From positions 1,550,001 to 1,614,000 of the forward strand of contig NZ_JAGINX010000001.1 in the NCBI RefSeq assembly GCF_017876395.1: DNA of 64,000 nt. The letters are read 5' to 3'. The position numbers were made by a program, and so were the translations under genes. Source of the stretch: Nesterenkonia lacusekhoensis. Lineage in GTDB: Bacteria > Actinomycetota > Actinomycetes > Actinomycetales > Micrococcaceae. Shown in pieces: positions 16,550 to 30,403 of the stretch. Below the pieces are notes generated by a model that was given only the letters and a program-made list of their open reading frames with translations, had not been told where the DNA came from and did no database searches. Position 1 is the first letter of the stretch, and every line of letters begins with the position of its first letter.

Positions 16550-17376
16550 AGGACGCCTCCATGGTCCACGTCGCAGTGGTCGCCTTCGATGTGGTCTGCC
16601 ATGATCACCAGGCGGCCACGGTGCTCGATGACGTCCACCGGAGAGTCATAGAGATCGGAGAGCACCTCGGAGCGGATGACCTCCTCCGGCGTGCCGATCC
16701 GATACCGGCCGCGGGCGAAGTACAGCACCCGGTCCACGTGCTCGATGACAGGGTTGATCTCGTGGGTCACGAAGACCACGGCGGCGTCGCGCTCCTGAGC
16801 CTGACGGCGGATCAGCTCAGTCACCGCCTGCTGATGGTGCAGGTCCAGGGAATGCAGCGGCTCATCGCAGAGCAGGACGTCAGGATTGGAAGCCAGCGCC
16901 TGGGCGGCCCGGAGCCGCTGCTGCTCGCCTCCCGAGAGCAGTCCCACCGGCATGTCGGCGTAGTCGGTGGCGCCCACGTCCTCCAGCAGCTGGTCCACAG
17001 AGGCGTGCAGCGCCTTCGGGCGGGTGCGCAGGCCGAACCGGTGCCCGTCCAGACCCATCGCGATCAGGTCGCGGGAGCGCAGCGGGGTCTCCACCGGCAG
17101 CGTCTGCTGCTGCGGGATGTAGCCCACCCGACTGCTGCCGCGGCGAGCCGGGCGTCCGGAAATCTCCACCCGACCCCGGTCGAGCCGCTGCAGGCCCAGC
17201 AGGACCTTCAGCAGAGTCGATTTGCCGGAGCCGTTGGGGCCCAGCACGGCGAGGAACTCACCGGGGACCAGCTCGAGGCTCAGGTCCTCCCAGAGGGTGC
17301 GGCCGTGGAACCCGATCGTCGCTTCGTCCAGGCGCAGCACGGGTCTGTGCTGCGCATCGAGGTCCGCCTCAGGCAC
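16546..17376 (-). CDS. znuC: Metal (zinc-type) ABC transporter ATPase
   Basis: This is a 276-residue ABC ATPase: Walker A GPNGSGKST, Q-loop YIPQQQ, signature LSGGEQQR, Walker B DVLLCDEP and the H-loop in VTHEINP. The frame remains open upstream, but the start is placed at GTG 17376, which overlaps the end of the binding-protein gene by 8 nt and has GGAGGAG 4 nt upstream. It energises zinc import. Confidence 0.9.
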   Translation of the reverse strand: MPEADLDAQHRPVLRLDEATIGFHGRTLWEDLSLELVPGEFLAVLGPNGSGKSTLLKVLLGLQRLDRGRVEISGRPARRGSSRVGYIPQQQTLPVETPLRSRDLIAMGLDGHRFGLRTRPKALHASVDQLLEDVGATDYADMPVGLLSGGEQQRLRAAQALASNPDVLLCDEPLHSLDLHHQQAVTELIRRQAQERDAAVVFVTHEINPVIEHVDRVLYFARGRYRIGTPEEVIRSEVLSDLYDSPVDVIEHRGRLVIMADHIEGDHCDVDHGGVL

Positions 17377-18307
17377 GCAGCTCCTCCACTGTCTCTTCGA
17401 CCTGGCTGATGTTCTGCTCCATCCAGGCCAGGTAGTCCTCGACGTCGTCCGGGAAGGTCTCGCTGAACTCCAGCAGCGGCAGCCCCGCCTCCTCTGCGGC
17501 CTCACGGATCTGCTGGGACTGGTGCGTCTCGGTCTGGGGGTTATAGGCGAGCGCATCGACCTCGCCCTCGGTCACCAGGTCCATGGAATCCTGATACAGC
17601 CGGGGAGAGACGTCGTCGCCGTGCTCGACGGCGCTGAGGAACTCTTCCTCGGTCAGGTCTTCGAAGCCGGAGTCGAGGAGCAGGAACTGGGAGACCGGCT
17701 CCGTGGCGAAGTAGGCCAGCCCCTCGGCGTCGATGTCCTGGGCCCGCTCGAGCAGCTCATCGATCTCGGCGGAGAGCGCCTGGGCGTTCTCCTCGTAGGC
17801 CTCGGCGTTCTCCGGGGCCAGTTCGCCCATGTGTTCAGAGAAGTCCTGGGCGAAGCTGCTCATCAGTCCGAGGTCATACCAGATGTGCTCGTTCTCATAC
17901 TCGCCGTCCCATTCGTGGGAGTGTTCGTGGTCCCCCTCGATGACCTGGTAGACGTCCTCGGCGATGCCGGCAGAGTCCGCCAGCTGGTTCATGTAGGAGT
18001 CATAGCCGCCGCCGTTGGCCAACACGACGTCGGCCTCCTCCACCAGCAGGCGGTCCTGCGGAGAGGCCTCATAGGAGTGGGGATCGATGGCGGGATTGTC
18101 CACCAGAGGTTCGACCTCGGCGGTGTCCCCCACGATCTGCTGGACCAGGTCTGCGTAGACATCGGTGGGAGCCACGATCAGCAGCCCGGTGTCCTCACCC
18201 TCAGCCCCGCCGGCACCGGCCTCGCCGTCACTGTCATCGCTGCAGGCTGTCAGGGCGAGAAGCGCGGCCGCTGTGAGCGCGGCCGGGCGCAGAAGAGAAG
18301 AATGCAT
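17369..18307 (-). CDS. znuA: Metal (zinc-type) ABC transporter substrate-binding lipoprotein
   Basis: This 312-residue cluster A-I metal-binding protein has a signal peptide ending in the lipobox LTAC, then an acidic Gly/Glu-rich spacer. Metal ligands expected in the family are visible: DPHSYEASP, a His/Asp/Glu-rich loop (GDHEHSHEWDGEYENEH, about residues 137-153) typical of zinc rather than manganese binders, and further His/Glu positions in the C-terminal lobe. I chose ATG 18307 because TATTCT ends 7 nt upstream. The Zur-box-like site overlaps the expected -35 position. It captures Zn2+ outside the membrane. Confidence 0.9.
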   Translation of the reverse strand: MHSSLLRPAALTAAALLALTACSDDSDGEAGAGGAEGEDTGLLIVAPTDVYADLVQQIVGDTAEVEPLVDNPAIDPHSYEASPQDRLLVEEADVVLANGGGYDSYMNQLADSAGIAEDVYQVIEGDHEHSHEWDGEYENEHIWYDLGLMSSFAQDFSEHMGELAPENAEAYEENAQALSAEIDELLERAQDIDAEGLAYFATEPVSQFLLLDSGFEDLTEEEFLSAVEHGDDVSPRLYQDSMDLVTEGEVDALAYNPQTETHQSQQIREAAEEAGLPLLEFSETFPDDVEDYLAWMEQNISQVEETVEELRA

Positions 18308-18314
18308 GGCGAGA

Positions 18315-18320
18315 AGAATA
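18315..18320 (-). promoter_or_regulatory. -10 element of the znuACB operon
   Basis: TATTCT on the minus strand ends 7 nt before the znuA ATG. A 17-bp spacer places the -35 at 18338-18343 (TTGTTC), inside the Zur-box-like site. Confidence 0.55.
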
Positions 18321-18334
18321 CTCCTGCCCGCTAA

Positions 18335-18349
18335 TGAGAACAAATATCA
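18335..18349. promoter_or_regulatory. Zur-box-like operator of znuACB
   Basis: TGAGAACAAATATCA has TGA/TCA ends and matches the actinobacterial Zur consensus TGAAAACGATTTTCA, as I recall it, at 11 of 15 positions. It covers the predicted -35 of the znuA promoter, which suits zinc-dependent repression. Confidence 0.5.
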
Positions 18350-19423
18350 ACTGACTCCCTCCACCGTATGGCGCCGGCGGGAGTCGCGTGACTGTGTGGC
18401 ATCGTTGATCTCCCCGACCAGCACCTCGAGGATGTCCTCCAGGAAGAGGACCCCGACGGTCGCACCGGTCTCGTCGATCACCCGGGCCACATGGGAGCCG
18501 GTCCGCTGCATCTGAGCCAGACAGTCGTCGACCTCCTCCGAGGGAGCCATGTTGCCCAGCGAGCGCACGGCGGTCACGGGGATCGGATCAGCAGACCGGA
18601 CCTCGGGCAGCCCCATGATGTCCTTCAGATGGACGTATCCGGTGAAGCCGCCCTGCTCGTCCACGACGACGAAACGGGAGAATCCGGTCCGCCCCACGGC
18701 CTTCTCCACCTGCTTGGGCGTGACCTCCACCGGCACAGTGACCACCTCGTCCACCGGGACCATCACGGCAGCGGCGGTGTAGTCGCTGAACTCCAGGGCC
18801 CCGGCGATGACACCGGACTCATCGCGCACCGTTCCCCCGCGCTTGGACTCCGCAACGATGGAGCCCATCTCCTCCAGGGTGAAGGTGGAGACGACCTCGT
18901 CCCGGGGGGTAACCCTCATGGCGCGCAGCGTGAGGTTGGCGAAGGTGTTCAGCAGCCAGATCAGCGGCAGGAAGACCCGGTACAGGAACACCAGAGGCGG
19001 AGCCACGAGGAGCACCGCCCGATCCGCCACCGACACCGCCGTGTTCTTGGGGACCATCTCACCGAAGGTCACGTGCAGGAAGCTCACGAACAGCAGGGCC
19101 ACCACGAAGGCCGCGGCGCTGGCCATCGGGTACGGGACGCCCAGGGCCACCATCGGCTCGGTGAGCAGGTGATGGATGGCAGGCTCGGAGACCAGCAGGA
19201 TCAGCAGCGAGCACACAGTGATCCCCAATTGGGAGATCGCCAACATCTGCGAGACGTGCTCCATGGAGTACAGTGCCGTCTTGGCACGCTTGGAGCCCTG
19301 CTCCGCCTGGGGCTCGATCTGGCTGCGCCGGGCGCTGAGGACGGCGAACTCCGCCGCCACGAAGAAGGCGTTGCCCGCCAGCAGGACGACCAGCCAGACC
19401 AGTCCGAAGAGCTCCTCCATCAT
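18347..19423 (-). CDS. CNNM/HlyC-CorC family membrane protein (second of pair)
   Basis: This 358-residue protein has an N-terminal DUF21 (CNNM) domain with about four hydrophobic helices and a FGEMVPKN motif (residues about 105-112), then a CBS pair (MVPVDEV... and VDDCLAQMQ...LFLEDILEVLVGEI). The C-terminal CorC_HlyC domain seen in the upstream paralogue is missing. The start overlaps the paralogue's stop (ATGATGG; ATG at 19423 or 19420). CNNM proteins are implicated in Mg2+ or other divalent cation export; older labels call them hemolysins. The substrate is not determined by sequence. Confidence 0.87.
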   Translation of the reverse strand: MMEELFGLVWLVVLLAGNAFFVAAEFAVLSARRSQIEPQAEQGSKRAKTALYSMEHVSQMLAISQLGITVCSLLILLVSEPAIHHLLTEPMVALGVPYPMASAAAFVVALLFVSFLHVTFGEMVPKNTAVSVADRAVLLVAPPLVFLYRVFLPLIWLLNTFANLTLRAMRVTPRDEVVSTFTLEEMGSIVAESKRGGTVRDESGVIAGALEFSDYTAAAVMVPVDEVVTVPVEVTPKQVEKAVGRTGFSRFVVVDEQGGFTGYVHLKDIMGLPEVRSADPIPVTAVRSLGNMAPSEEVDDCLAQMQRTGSHVARVIDETGATVGVLFLEDILEVLVGEINDATQSRDSRRRHTVEGVS

Positions 19424-20790
19424 CGGTGCACACCCCGCTCCTGGGCCAGCTTGCGGGCCCGAGCCGAGGCAGCCTCCTGGGCCGCCCGGCGAGCCTCAGG
19501 ATCGGGGATGAAGCGCAGCCGGTCGATCCGCCGCCCCTCGACGCCGGCCACCACCAGACGGCCGCCTGCGACCTCCACCTCGTCGCCGACTCCGGCGATC
19601 CTCCCCAAGGCGGAGAGGACGTAGCCCGCGGCCGTCTCGTAGGCGGCGTCGTCGGGGATCTGGAGCTCCAGGATCTGGGCGTTGATCTCATCCGGACGCA
19701 GCAGTCCCGGGAAGAACCAGTCGCCCGAGGCGGCCTGCAGAACTCCCGGGGTGATGCGGTCATGCTCATCGGCGACCTCGCCCACGATCTCCTCGATGAG
19801 GTCCTCCAGAGTCACCACTCCTGCGGTGCCGCCGTACTCGTCGACCACCACAGCCACCTGCAGCGGGGCTTCGCGCAGCACCGGCAGCAGGGAATCCAGG
19901 TGGATGGTCTCGGGCACTCGGGTGGCCTCGGACATCAGCGTGGCGGCCACCAGGCCGGCCCGCTTCTCCCGTGGGACGGCCACAGCCTTCTTCACATGGG
20001 CGACGCCGCGGACCTCGTCCACCGACTCGCCGAGGACCGGGAACCGTGAGTAACCGGTGCGACGGGCCAGCTCGATGAGCTCGACCACCGGCGCTTCAGC
20101 ATCCACGGTGGCCATACGCAGCCGCGGAGTCATGACATCGGCCGCCGTCTGATCGGAGAAGCGCAGAGTGCGGTCCAAGAACGTGGCGGTTCCCTCGTCC
20201 AGGGTGCCCAGGTTGGCCGAACGGCGCACCATCGCCGAGAGCTCCTCGGGAGTGCGCGCACCGGAGAGCTCCTCCTTGACCTCCAGACCGAAGCGGTGCA
20301 GGACCTTGTTGGAGAAGCCGTTGAGCACGATAATCAGCGGCCTGAAGATCGCAGTGAAGATCAGCTGCGGACGCGCCAGCGCCCGGCCCACGCGGAAGGC
20401 CTCGGCCACGGCGAGGTTCTTGGGCACCAGCTCACCGATCAGCATGGTCAGCAGCGTGGCGATGAGCATGGCCACCACCAGAGAGACAGCCCCGGCCGCG
20501 GCGTCGGGAACGCCGATCGCCTCCAGCGGGTCCTCGAGCAGAGCCCCCAAGGCAGGTTCGGTCACGTAACCGATCAGCAGCGTGTTCAGCGTGATGCCCA
20601 GCTGGCAGCTGGAGAGCTGGGTGGACAGCGACTTCAGACACTTCATCAGCGGCACTGATCGCGTGTCGCCGCGGTCGATCGCCTGCTGAACGGTGGGTTG
20701 GTCGAGTGCTACCAGTGAGAATTCCACGGCGACGAAGAAGCCGTTGCCCAGAATGAGCAGCAGGCCGACGCCGAGCAGAAGCCATTCCAC
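19420..20790 (-). CDS. CNNM/HlyC-CorC family membrane protein (first of pair)
   Basis: This 456-residue protein has a DUF21 membrane domain (NGFFVAVEFSLVALDQP, IGELVPKNLAVAE), two CBS motifs (VMTPRLRMATVD... and VVVDEYGGTAGVVTLEDLIEEIVGEV) and a C-terminal CorC_HlyC domain (residues about 350-430). The start is GTG 20790; there is a GGGGG stretch about 12 nt upstream but no strong Shine-Dalgarno. It forms a two-gene operon with the smaller paralogue; such tandem pairs are common in actinobacteria and may form heteromers. A role in divalent cation efflux or homeostasis is likely from the family. Confidence 0.9.
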   Translation of the reverse strand: MEWLLLGVGLLLILGNGFFVAVEFSLVALDQPTVQQAIDRGDTRSVPLMKCLKSLSTQLSSCQLGITLNTLLIGYVTEPALGALLEDPLEAIGVPDAAAGAVSLVVAMLIATLLTMLIGELVPKNLAVAEAFRVGRALARPQLIFTAIFRPLIIVLNGFSNKVLHRFGLEVKEELSGARTPEELSAMVRRSANLGTLDEGTATFLDRTLRFSDQTAADVMTPRLRMATVDAEAPVVELIELARRTGYSRFPVLGESVDEVRGVAHVKKAVAVPREKRAGLVAATLMSEATRVPETIHLDSLLPVLREAPLQVAVVVDEYGGTAGVVTLEDLIEEIVGEVADEHDRITPGVLQAASGDWFFPGLLRPDEINAQILELQIPDDAAYETAAGYVLSALGRIAGVGDEVEVAGGRLVVAGVEGRRIDRLRFIPDPEARRAAQEAASARARKLAQERGVHR

Positions 20791-20902
20791 CTAGCGGATC
20801 CACCCCCGCGCATCAGGGGCGGACGGATGCCTGAGAATACCGGCGAAGCCAGGTTGTCGATACTCCATAGGTGCAGAATCATACCGCACCCCACAGAGCC
20901 CC

Positions 20903-26396
<5,494 letters not shown>

Positions 26397-26402
26397 GGCC
26401 TG

Positions 26403-26408
26403 TAGGCT
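26403..26408 (+). promoter_or_regulatory. -10 element of the SGNH-like gene (leaderless)
   Basis: TAGGCT ends 7 nt before the ATG at 26416, in the 19-bp gap after kgd. Confidence 0.5.
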
Positions 26409-26415
26409 GTCGCCA

Positions 26416-27027
26416 ATGGAACCACGTCACATCAGGCTCGTCGCCCTCGGCAACGAGCTGCTCAGCGGAGTCGGTGATCCTCGAGCGCTCGGATGGTTCG
26501 GGCGTGTGCTGGCCAAGACGCCGGTGGACACTGTGGACCTCGAGCACTACGTGTTGGCGATGCCCCGCGAGGGAACCGAGGCACTCTCCCGCCGTTGGCA
26601 GGAGGAGGCCATGCCTCGGTTCTCCGCGGGAGCTCCTGAGGGCACGGAGAAGTTCCTCCTGCTCGCCCTCAACGACTCCGACCTCGACGGCGCCAGCTCA
26701 GCCCGGTCCCGGCTGAACCTGGCCAACGTCCTGGACCGGGCCAGTCAGGAGGGCATCCGCTGCCTGGTGGTCGGACCGACACCGACGCTGGACGAGGAGC
26801 GCAATCAGCGGATCGCCGAGCTCAACGCCGCCTACCAGGACGTCGCTTCGCGCCGGTCCCACGTCTACGTGGACACCTACCGGCCGCTGCTTCAGCACGA
26901 GCAGTGGCGGGGCGACCTGGCCGCCAACGGTGGACGTCCGGGTCAGGCCGGCTATGGGCTGATCGCCTGGCTGGTCCTCCACCGCGGCTGGTACCAGTGG
27001 TTGGGCTTGTCAGAGCCGGTGACGTAG
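26416..27027 (+). CDS. SGNH/GDSL-hydrolase-like protein with altered catalytic residues
   Basis: This 203-residue protein has the SGNH fold signature order: block I LVALGNELLSGVGD (residues 9-21), a block III-like ALND, and a C-terminal GRPGQAGYGLIAWL. The usual nucleophile Ser of GDS is Glu14 (GNE), and the C-terminal Asp-x-x-His reads NGGR, so the normal triad is missing. It may be a non-hydrolytic relative or use other residues; I would not call it an esterase. It is a separate transcription unit with a leaderless-type promoter between kgd and bL37. Confidence 0.7.
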   Translation: MEPRHIRLVALGNELLSGVGDPRALGWFGRVLAKTPVDTVDLEHYVLAMPREGTEALSRRWQEEAMPRFSAGAPEGTEKFLLLALNDSDLDGASSARSRLNLANVLDRASQEGIRCLVVGPTPTLDEERNQRIAELNAAYQDVASRRSHVYVDTYRPLLQHEQWRGDLAANGGRPGQAGYGLIAWLVLHRGWYQWLGLSEPVT

Positions 27028-27060
27028 GATGGTCGGGTTGCCGATCTGAAGGAGGCCGCT

Positions 27061-27135
27061 ATGAGTAAGCGTGGACGGAAGCGCCGCGACCGCCGGAAGA
27101 AGAACGCGAACCACGGCAAGAAGCCGAACTCCTGA
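27061..27135 (+). CDS. 50S ribosomal protein bL37 (24 residues)
   Basis: This tiny gene encodes 24 residues beginning MSKRGRKRRDRRKKNANHGK and ending KPNS; half the residues are Arg or Lys. It matches the actinobacteria-specific ribosomal protein bL37 as I recall it. A perfect AAGGAGG stands 7 nt before the ATG, and the strong hairpin 27187-27223 follows. It is too small for most gene finders. The product is expected at the large ribosomal subunit. Confidence 0.85.
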   Translation: MSKRGRKRRDRRKKNANHGKKPNS

Positions 27136-27186
27136 TCAGGAGATCCGCGTATTCTTCCCGGCTGTCAGCAGGCAGCTGAGATGAGA

Positions 27187-27223
27187 GAAGGGCCCCGGCG
27201 GAATGATTCCGCCGGGGCCCTTC
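27187..27223. terminator. Bidirectional terminator between bL37 and rsrA
   Basis: A perfect 17-bp stem (27187-27203 with 27207-27223) closes a TGA loop. It is GC-rich with GAA/TTC ends and serves the convergent bL37 and sigR-rsrA transcripts. Confidence 0.85.
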
Positions 27224-27257
27224 TGCATCGGCGGAGAGCACGGAGGCGCCCTCAGGT

Positions 27258-27599
27258 CTACTGGTGCTCGCGTCCCTGCCCGCCGTGGCCGGCTTCAACA
27301 CGCAGTTCGCTGATCCTCTCCAGGATGGTGACCTTCAGAGCCTCAGGGGCGCGCTCCACACAGGAGCGGCGCACCGTGGCCCGGATGATGCATTCCAGGT
27401 CATGGGCCGAGGAGCAGTCGGGGCAGTCGTCCAGATGCGCCTGGACCTCCTCGATGTCCCTGCGGCTCAGCGCGCCGTCGAGGTACTCATAGATGCGCTC
27501 CATGCGCTCCTCGGTCTCCTCGCAGTCGCCGTTGAGGCAGTTCTCCTGCAACCACTTGCCGGCGCCGGTGACCGGGTAGTCAGATTCGGCGGTGCTCAT
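27258..27599 (-). CDS. rsrA: Redox-sensing anti-sigma factor RsrA (ZAS family)
   Basis: This 113-residue zinc-associated anti-sigma factor has the core motif HLDDCPDC (HxxxCxxC, about residues 55-62) plus upstream Cys21 and Cys26, as in mycothiol-system anti-sigma-R factors. It binds the preceding sigma factor in the reduced state; oxidation forms a disulfide, expels zinc and frees the sigma factor. The ATG overlaps the sigma factor stop (ATGA), which enforces stoichiometric synthesis. Confidence 0.92.
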   Translation of the reverse strand: MSTAESDYPVTGAGKWLQENCLNGDCEETEERMERIYEYLDGALSRRDIEEVQAHLDDCPDCSSAHDLECIIRATVRRSCVERAPEALKVTILERISELRVEAGHGGQGREHQ

Positions 27600-28216
27600 T
27601 TCTTGGCCTCCTGCTTCTTGAAGCCGCGTTCACGGGCGTAGTCGGTCAGCAGTTCGCGCAGCAGCTTGCGCCCGCGATGCAGACGGGACATCACCGTGCC
27701 GATGGGGATGTTCAGGATCTCGGCGATCTCCTTATAGGCGAAGCCCTCGACGTCCGAGAAGTAGACCGCCAGGCGGAACTCCTCAGGGATCTGCTGGAGG
27801 GCGTTCTTCACGTCCGAGTCCGGAAGGTGGTCCAGTGCCTCAGCCTCCGCCGAGCGCAGCCCGGAGCTGGTGTGTTCGGCGGCCTGGGCCATCTGCCAGT
27901 CCTCCACAGTGTCCGTGTTGGCCTGCTGCGGCTGACGCTGCTTCTTCCGATAGATGTTGATGTAGGTGTTGGTCAGGATCCGGTACAGCCAGGCCTTCAG
28001 GTTGGTGCCCGGCTTGTACTGGTGGAAGGCCGAATAGGCCTTCGTGTAGGCCTCCTGGACGAGATCCTCGGCGTCCTGCGGATTGCGTGTCATCCGCATG
28101 GCCGCCGAGTAGAGCTGATCCACATACTGCATCGCCTCGTGCTCGAATCGGGCACGGCGCTGCGTCTCAGTCTCTGCCGCCAGGTCGACGTCGGGACTCT
28201 CTGTGCTCTCAGTCAT
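27596..28216 (-). CDS. sigR: ECF RNA polymerase sigma factor SigR/SigH (oxidative and disulfide stress)
   Basis: This 206-residue ECF sigma factor has region 2 ([38 protein letters not shown]) and region 4 ([37 protein letters not shown]). The frame is open upstream; ATG 28216 starts the conserved part. A GGAAT-N18-GTT promoter, the recognition sequence of this same sigma family, lies 50-75 bp upstream and predicts positive autoregulation. It is cotranscribed with rsrA. It should drive thioredoxin, mycothiol and proteostasis genes. Confidence 0.93.
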   Translation of the reverse strand: MTESTESPDVDLAAETETQRRARFEHEAMQYVDQLYSAAMRMTRNPQDAEDLVQEAYTKAYSAFHQYKPGTNLKAWLYRILTNTYINIYRKKQRQPQQANTDTVEDWQMAQAAEHTSSGLRSAEAEALDHLPDSDVKNALQQIPEEFRLAVYFSDVEGFAYKEIAEILNIPIGTVMSRLHRGRKLLRELLTDYARERGFKKQEAKK

Positions 28217-28267
28217 TGCCCAAGAGTGTACCGGGGCAGTGATCACCGCACTTGTCATATGGTGCTC

Positions 28268-28293
28268 AACGGCAGATCGTTCCCGGACATTCC
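28268..28293 (-). promoter_or_regulatory. SigR-type autoregulatory promoter
   Basis: On the minus strand GGAAT (28293-28289) and GTT (28270-28268) are separated by exactly 18 nt, the SigR/SigH consensus geometry. It lies about 50 bp upstream of the sigR ATG. Confidence 0.75.
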
Positions 28294-28364
28294 TGCGGGA
28301 GTCCTCCTGATTCGGTACATTGTCTCTTGGACAAGCTTTGAGCGCCCGCCTACAGGAGGATTCC

Positions 28365-29006
28365 ATGTCCCTGATCCGCAAAGTCGCCCGTCCGCTGCTC
28401 GGTGCCAGCTTCATCGCCGACGGCGTCGACCGGCTCCGCAACACTGAGGAGGCCGCCGCGACGCTGGGGCCGACCCTGGAGGAGATCGGAGCGCTCGTCC
28501 CCCAGGCTGAGCCGCTGACCTCCAACCCGCAGCGCACCACTCAGGTGCTCGGCGGGGTCGAAGTGGCCGCCGGCCTGGCCCTGGCTGTGGGCAAGTTCCC
28601 CCGCCTGGCCGCGCTGACCCTCTGCGGCGTGCACAAGCTGAACTCCTACGCCGAGTACCGCTCCGCTCCGCTGGAGACCGAGGAGGATGTGGCCGCACAG
28701 CGCACCACTCTGCTGAAGAACGTCTCCATCCTGGGCGGCCTGGGGATCGCCGCCGTGGACCTGGCCGGCAAGCCGTCGCTGTCCTGGCGCGCTGAGCACA
28801 TCGCCAAGCAGTCCAAGAAGAAGGGCGCAAAGTTCCGCGAGAAGACCATCAAGTGGGCCGAGGATCTCGGTGATGACGCGGTGAAGGCCGCCAAGTCCCT
28901 GGAGAAGGACGCCAAGAAGGACTTCGCGCGCGCTGAGAAGGAGGCCAAGAAGGCCATCTCCCAGGCGGCGAAGACTGCCGAGAAGAAGTCCAAGGACGTG
29001 CGCTGA
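28365..29006 (+). CDS. DoxX-like membrane protein with Lys/Ala-rich tail
   Basis: This 213-residue protein starts [20 protein letters not shown], typical of DoxX-family proteins, with hydrophobic segments around residues 60-85 and 120-135. The C-terminal 70 residues ([13 protein letters not shown] onward) are Lys/Ala/Glu-rich with predicted long amphipathic helix character. The start ATG 28365 has AGGAGGA 4 nt upstream. A TACATT at 28316-28321 could be its -10. It is divergent from sigR and ahead of aroA. The function of DoxX relatives is unsettled; redox links have been proposed. The charged tail is unusual and may bind nucleic acid or acidic surfaces. Confidence 0.75.
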   Translation: MSLIRKVARPLLGASFIADGVDRLRNTEEAAATLGPTLEEIGALVPQAEPLTSNPQRTTQVLGGVEVAAGLALAVGKFPRLAALTLCGVHKLNSYAEYRSAPLETEEDVAAQRTTLLKNVSILGGLGIAAVDLAGKPSLSWRAEHIAKQSKKKGAKFREKTIKWAEDLGDDAVKAAKSLEKDAKKDFARAEKEAKKAISQAAKTAEKKSKDVR

Positions 29007-29017
29007 ACGGTTCCCCG

Positions 29018-30403
29018 GTGACTTCTCATACTGCTGAGGCGCCCTCGTCCGGTGACCAGGCCTGGCCTGCTCCCCTGGCGGGGGCACCGGTCTGTGGCGA
29101 GGTGACCGTCCCCGCCTCCAAATCCCTCACCAACCGTTTCCTCCTGCTGGCCGCACTGGCCGAAGGCCCCTCTGTGGTGGTCAACGCCCTCGAGTCCCGG
29201 GACAGCCGGCTGATGCTCCAAGCCCTCGAGGCCTTGGGCGCCTCCGTGGAGCATATCCCTGACTGGAAGGGCACCGGTGAGGCCGCCGTGCGCCTGACGC
29301 CGGTGCCGCTGGCTCCTGCGTCATCGCAGGCTCCGGCCCAGGTGGACTGCGGCCTGGCGGGCACTGTCATGCGCTTCCTGCCGGCTGTGGCGGCTCTGAC
29401 CGGTCGGCGCGTCGCCTTCGACGGCGATCCGGAGGCCCGCATCCGCCCCATGGGAGCCGTGCTGGAGGGCCTCTCCGCCTTGGGTGCGCAGATCTCCGAC
29501 GACGGCCGGCCCGGCTACCTCCCCTTCACCGTGGAGTCCCCCGGCGGGCTCGACGGCGGCGAGGTCGCCATCGACGCCTCCGCCTCCTCTCAGTTCGTCT
29601 CCGGGCTCCTGCTGGCCGGAGCACGGATGCGCCGGGGGCTTCGACTGCGTCATACCGGCCGCTCCGTCCCCTCCTCCGAACACGTGGCGATGACGGTGCA
29701 GGTCCTGCGCCAGGCCGGTGTTGAGGTGGATGATTCCCAGCCCTTCGTCTGGGCCGTCTCCCCCGGCCCGATCCCTGCCTTCACCGTCCGGGTAGAGCCG
29801 GACCTCTCCAACGCCGGCCCGTTCCTGGTGGCCGCCGCCGCCACCGGCGGAGAAGTGACCATGCGCGGCTGGCCCGCGGAGTCCACTCAGATCGGCCGAC
29901 GCTGGACCGAGCTGCTGCCGCAGTTCGGCGCAGAGGTCTCCACCGTGCCCGAGCCCGGGGGTGAGACGCTGACGCTGACCGTGCGCGGCGCCCGGGACGA
30001 GCAGGGCCGGCCCCAGGTGCTCTCCCCCGGCACAGTGGACGGCACGGCGGAACTGACTCCCACCGTCGCCGCTCTGGCAGCTCTGGCCCCGGAGCCGACG
30101 ACCTTCACCTCAGTCGACCACCTGCGCGGCCATGAGACCGACCGGCTGGCCGCTCTGGTGGCTGAGATCCGGCGCCTGGGAGGCAGCGCTGAGGAGACCG
30201 CAGACGGCTTCCGGATCACCTCGCCGGTGCGTCATGGAGCCACGGTGTTCAGCTATGCGGATCACCGGATGGCCACCTTCGGCGCCGTCGTGGGCCTGAG
30301 GATCTCCGAGGTGCTGGTCGAGGACATCGGCTGCACGTCGAAGACGATGCCGACCTTCCCCGCGCTCTGGCGCAGCCTCGTCGAAGGAGACGCCCCGCGT
30401 TGA
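29018..30403 (+). CDS. aroA: 3-phosphoshikimate 1-carboxyvinyltransferase (EPSP synthase)
   Basis: This 461-residue enzyme transfers enolpyruvyl from PEP to shikimate 3-phosphate, the sixth shikimate step. Seen are VPASKSLTNRFLLLAAL with the catalytic Lys, the DCGLAGTVMRFLPAVAAL motif, the inserted SSQFVSGLLLAGAR, and FSYADHRMA. The start is GTG 29018, 11 nt after the DoxX-like gene; there is no clear Shine-Dalgarno. Its stop overlaps the TTG start of rsgA (TTGA). Confidence 0.95.
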   Translation: MTSHTAEAPSSGDQAWPAPLAGAPVCGEVTVPASKSLTNRFLLLAALAEGPSVVVNALESRDSRLMLQALEALGASVEHIPDWKGTGEAAVRLTPVPLAPASSQAPAQVDCGLAGTVMRFLPAVAALTGRRVAFDGDPEARIRPMGAVLEGLSALGAQISDDGRPGYLPFTVESPGGLDGGEVAIDASASSQFVSGLLLAGARMRRGLRLRHTGRSVPSSEHVAMTVQVLRQAGVEVDDSQPFVWAVSPGPIPAFTVRVEPDLSNAGPFLVAAAATGGEVTMRGWPAESTQIGRRWTELLPQFGAEVSTVPEPGGETLTLTVRGARDEQGRPQVLSPGTVDGTAELTPTVAALAALAPEPTTFTSVDHLRGHETDRLAALVAEIRRLGGSAEETADGFRITSPVRHGATVFSYADHRMATFGAVVGLRISEVLVEDIGCTSKTMPTFPALWRSLVEGDAPR

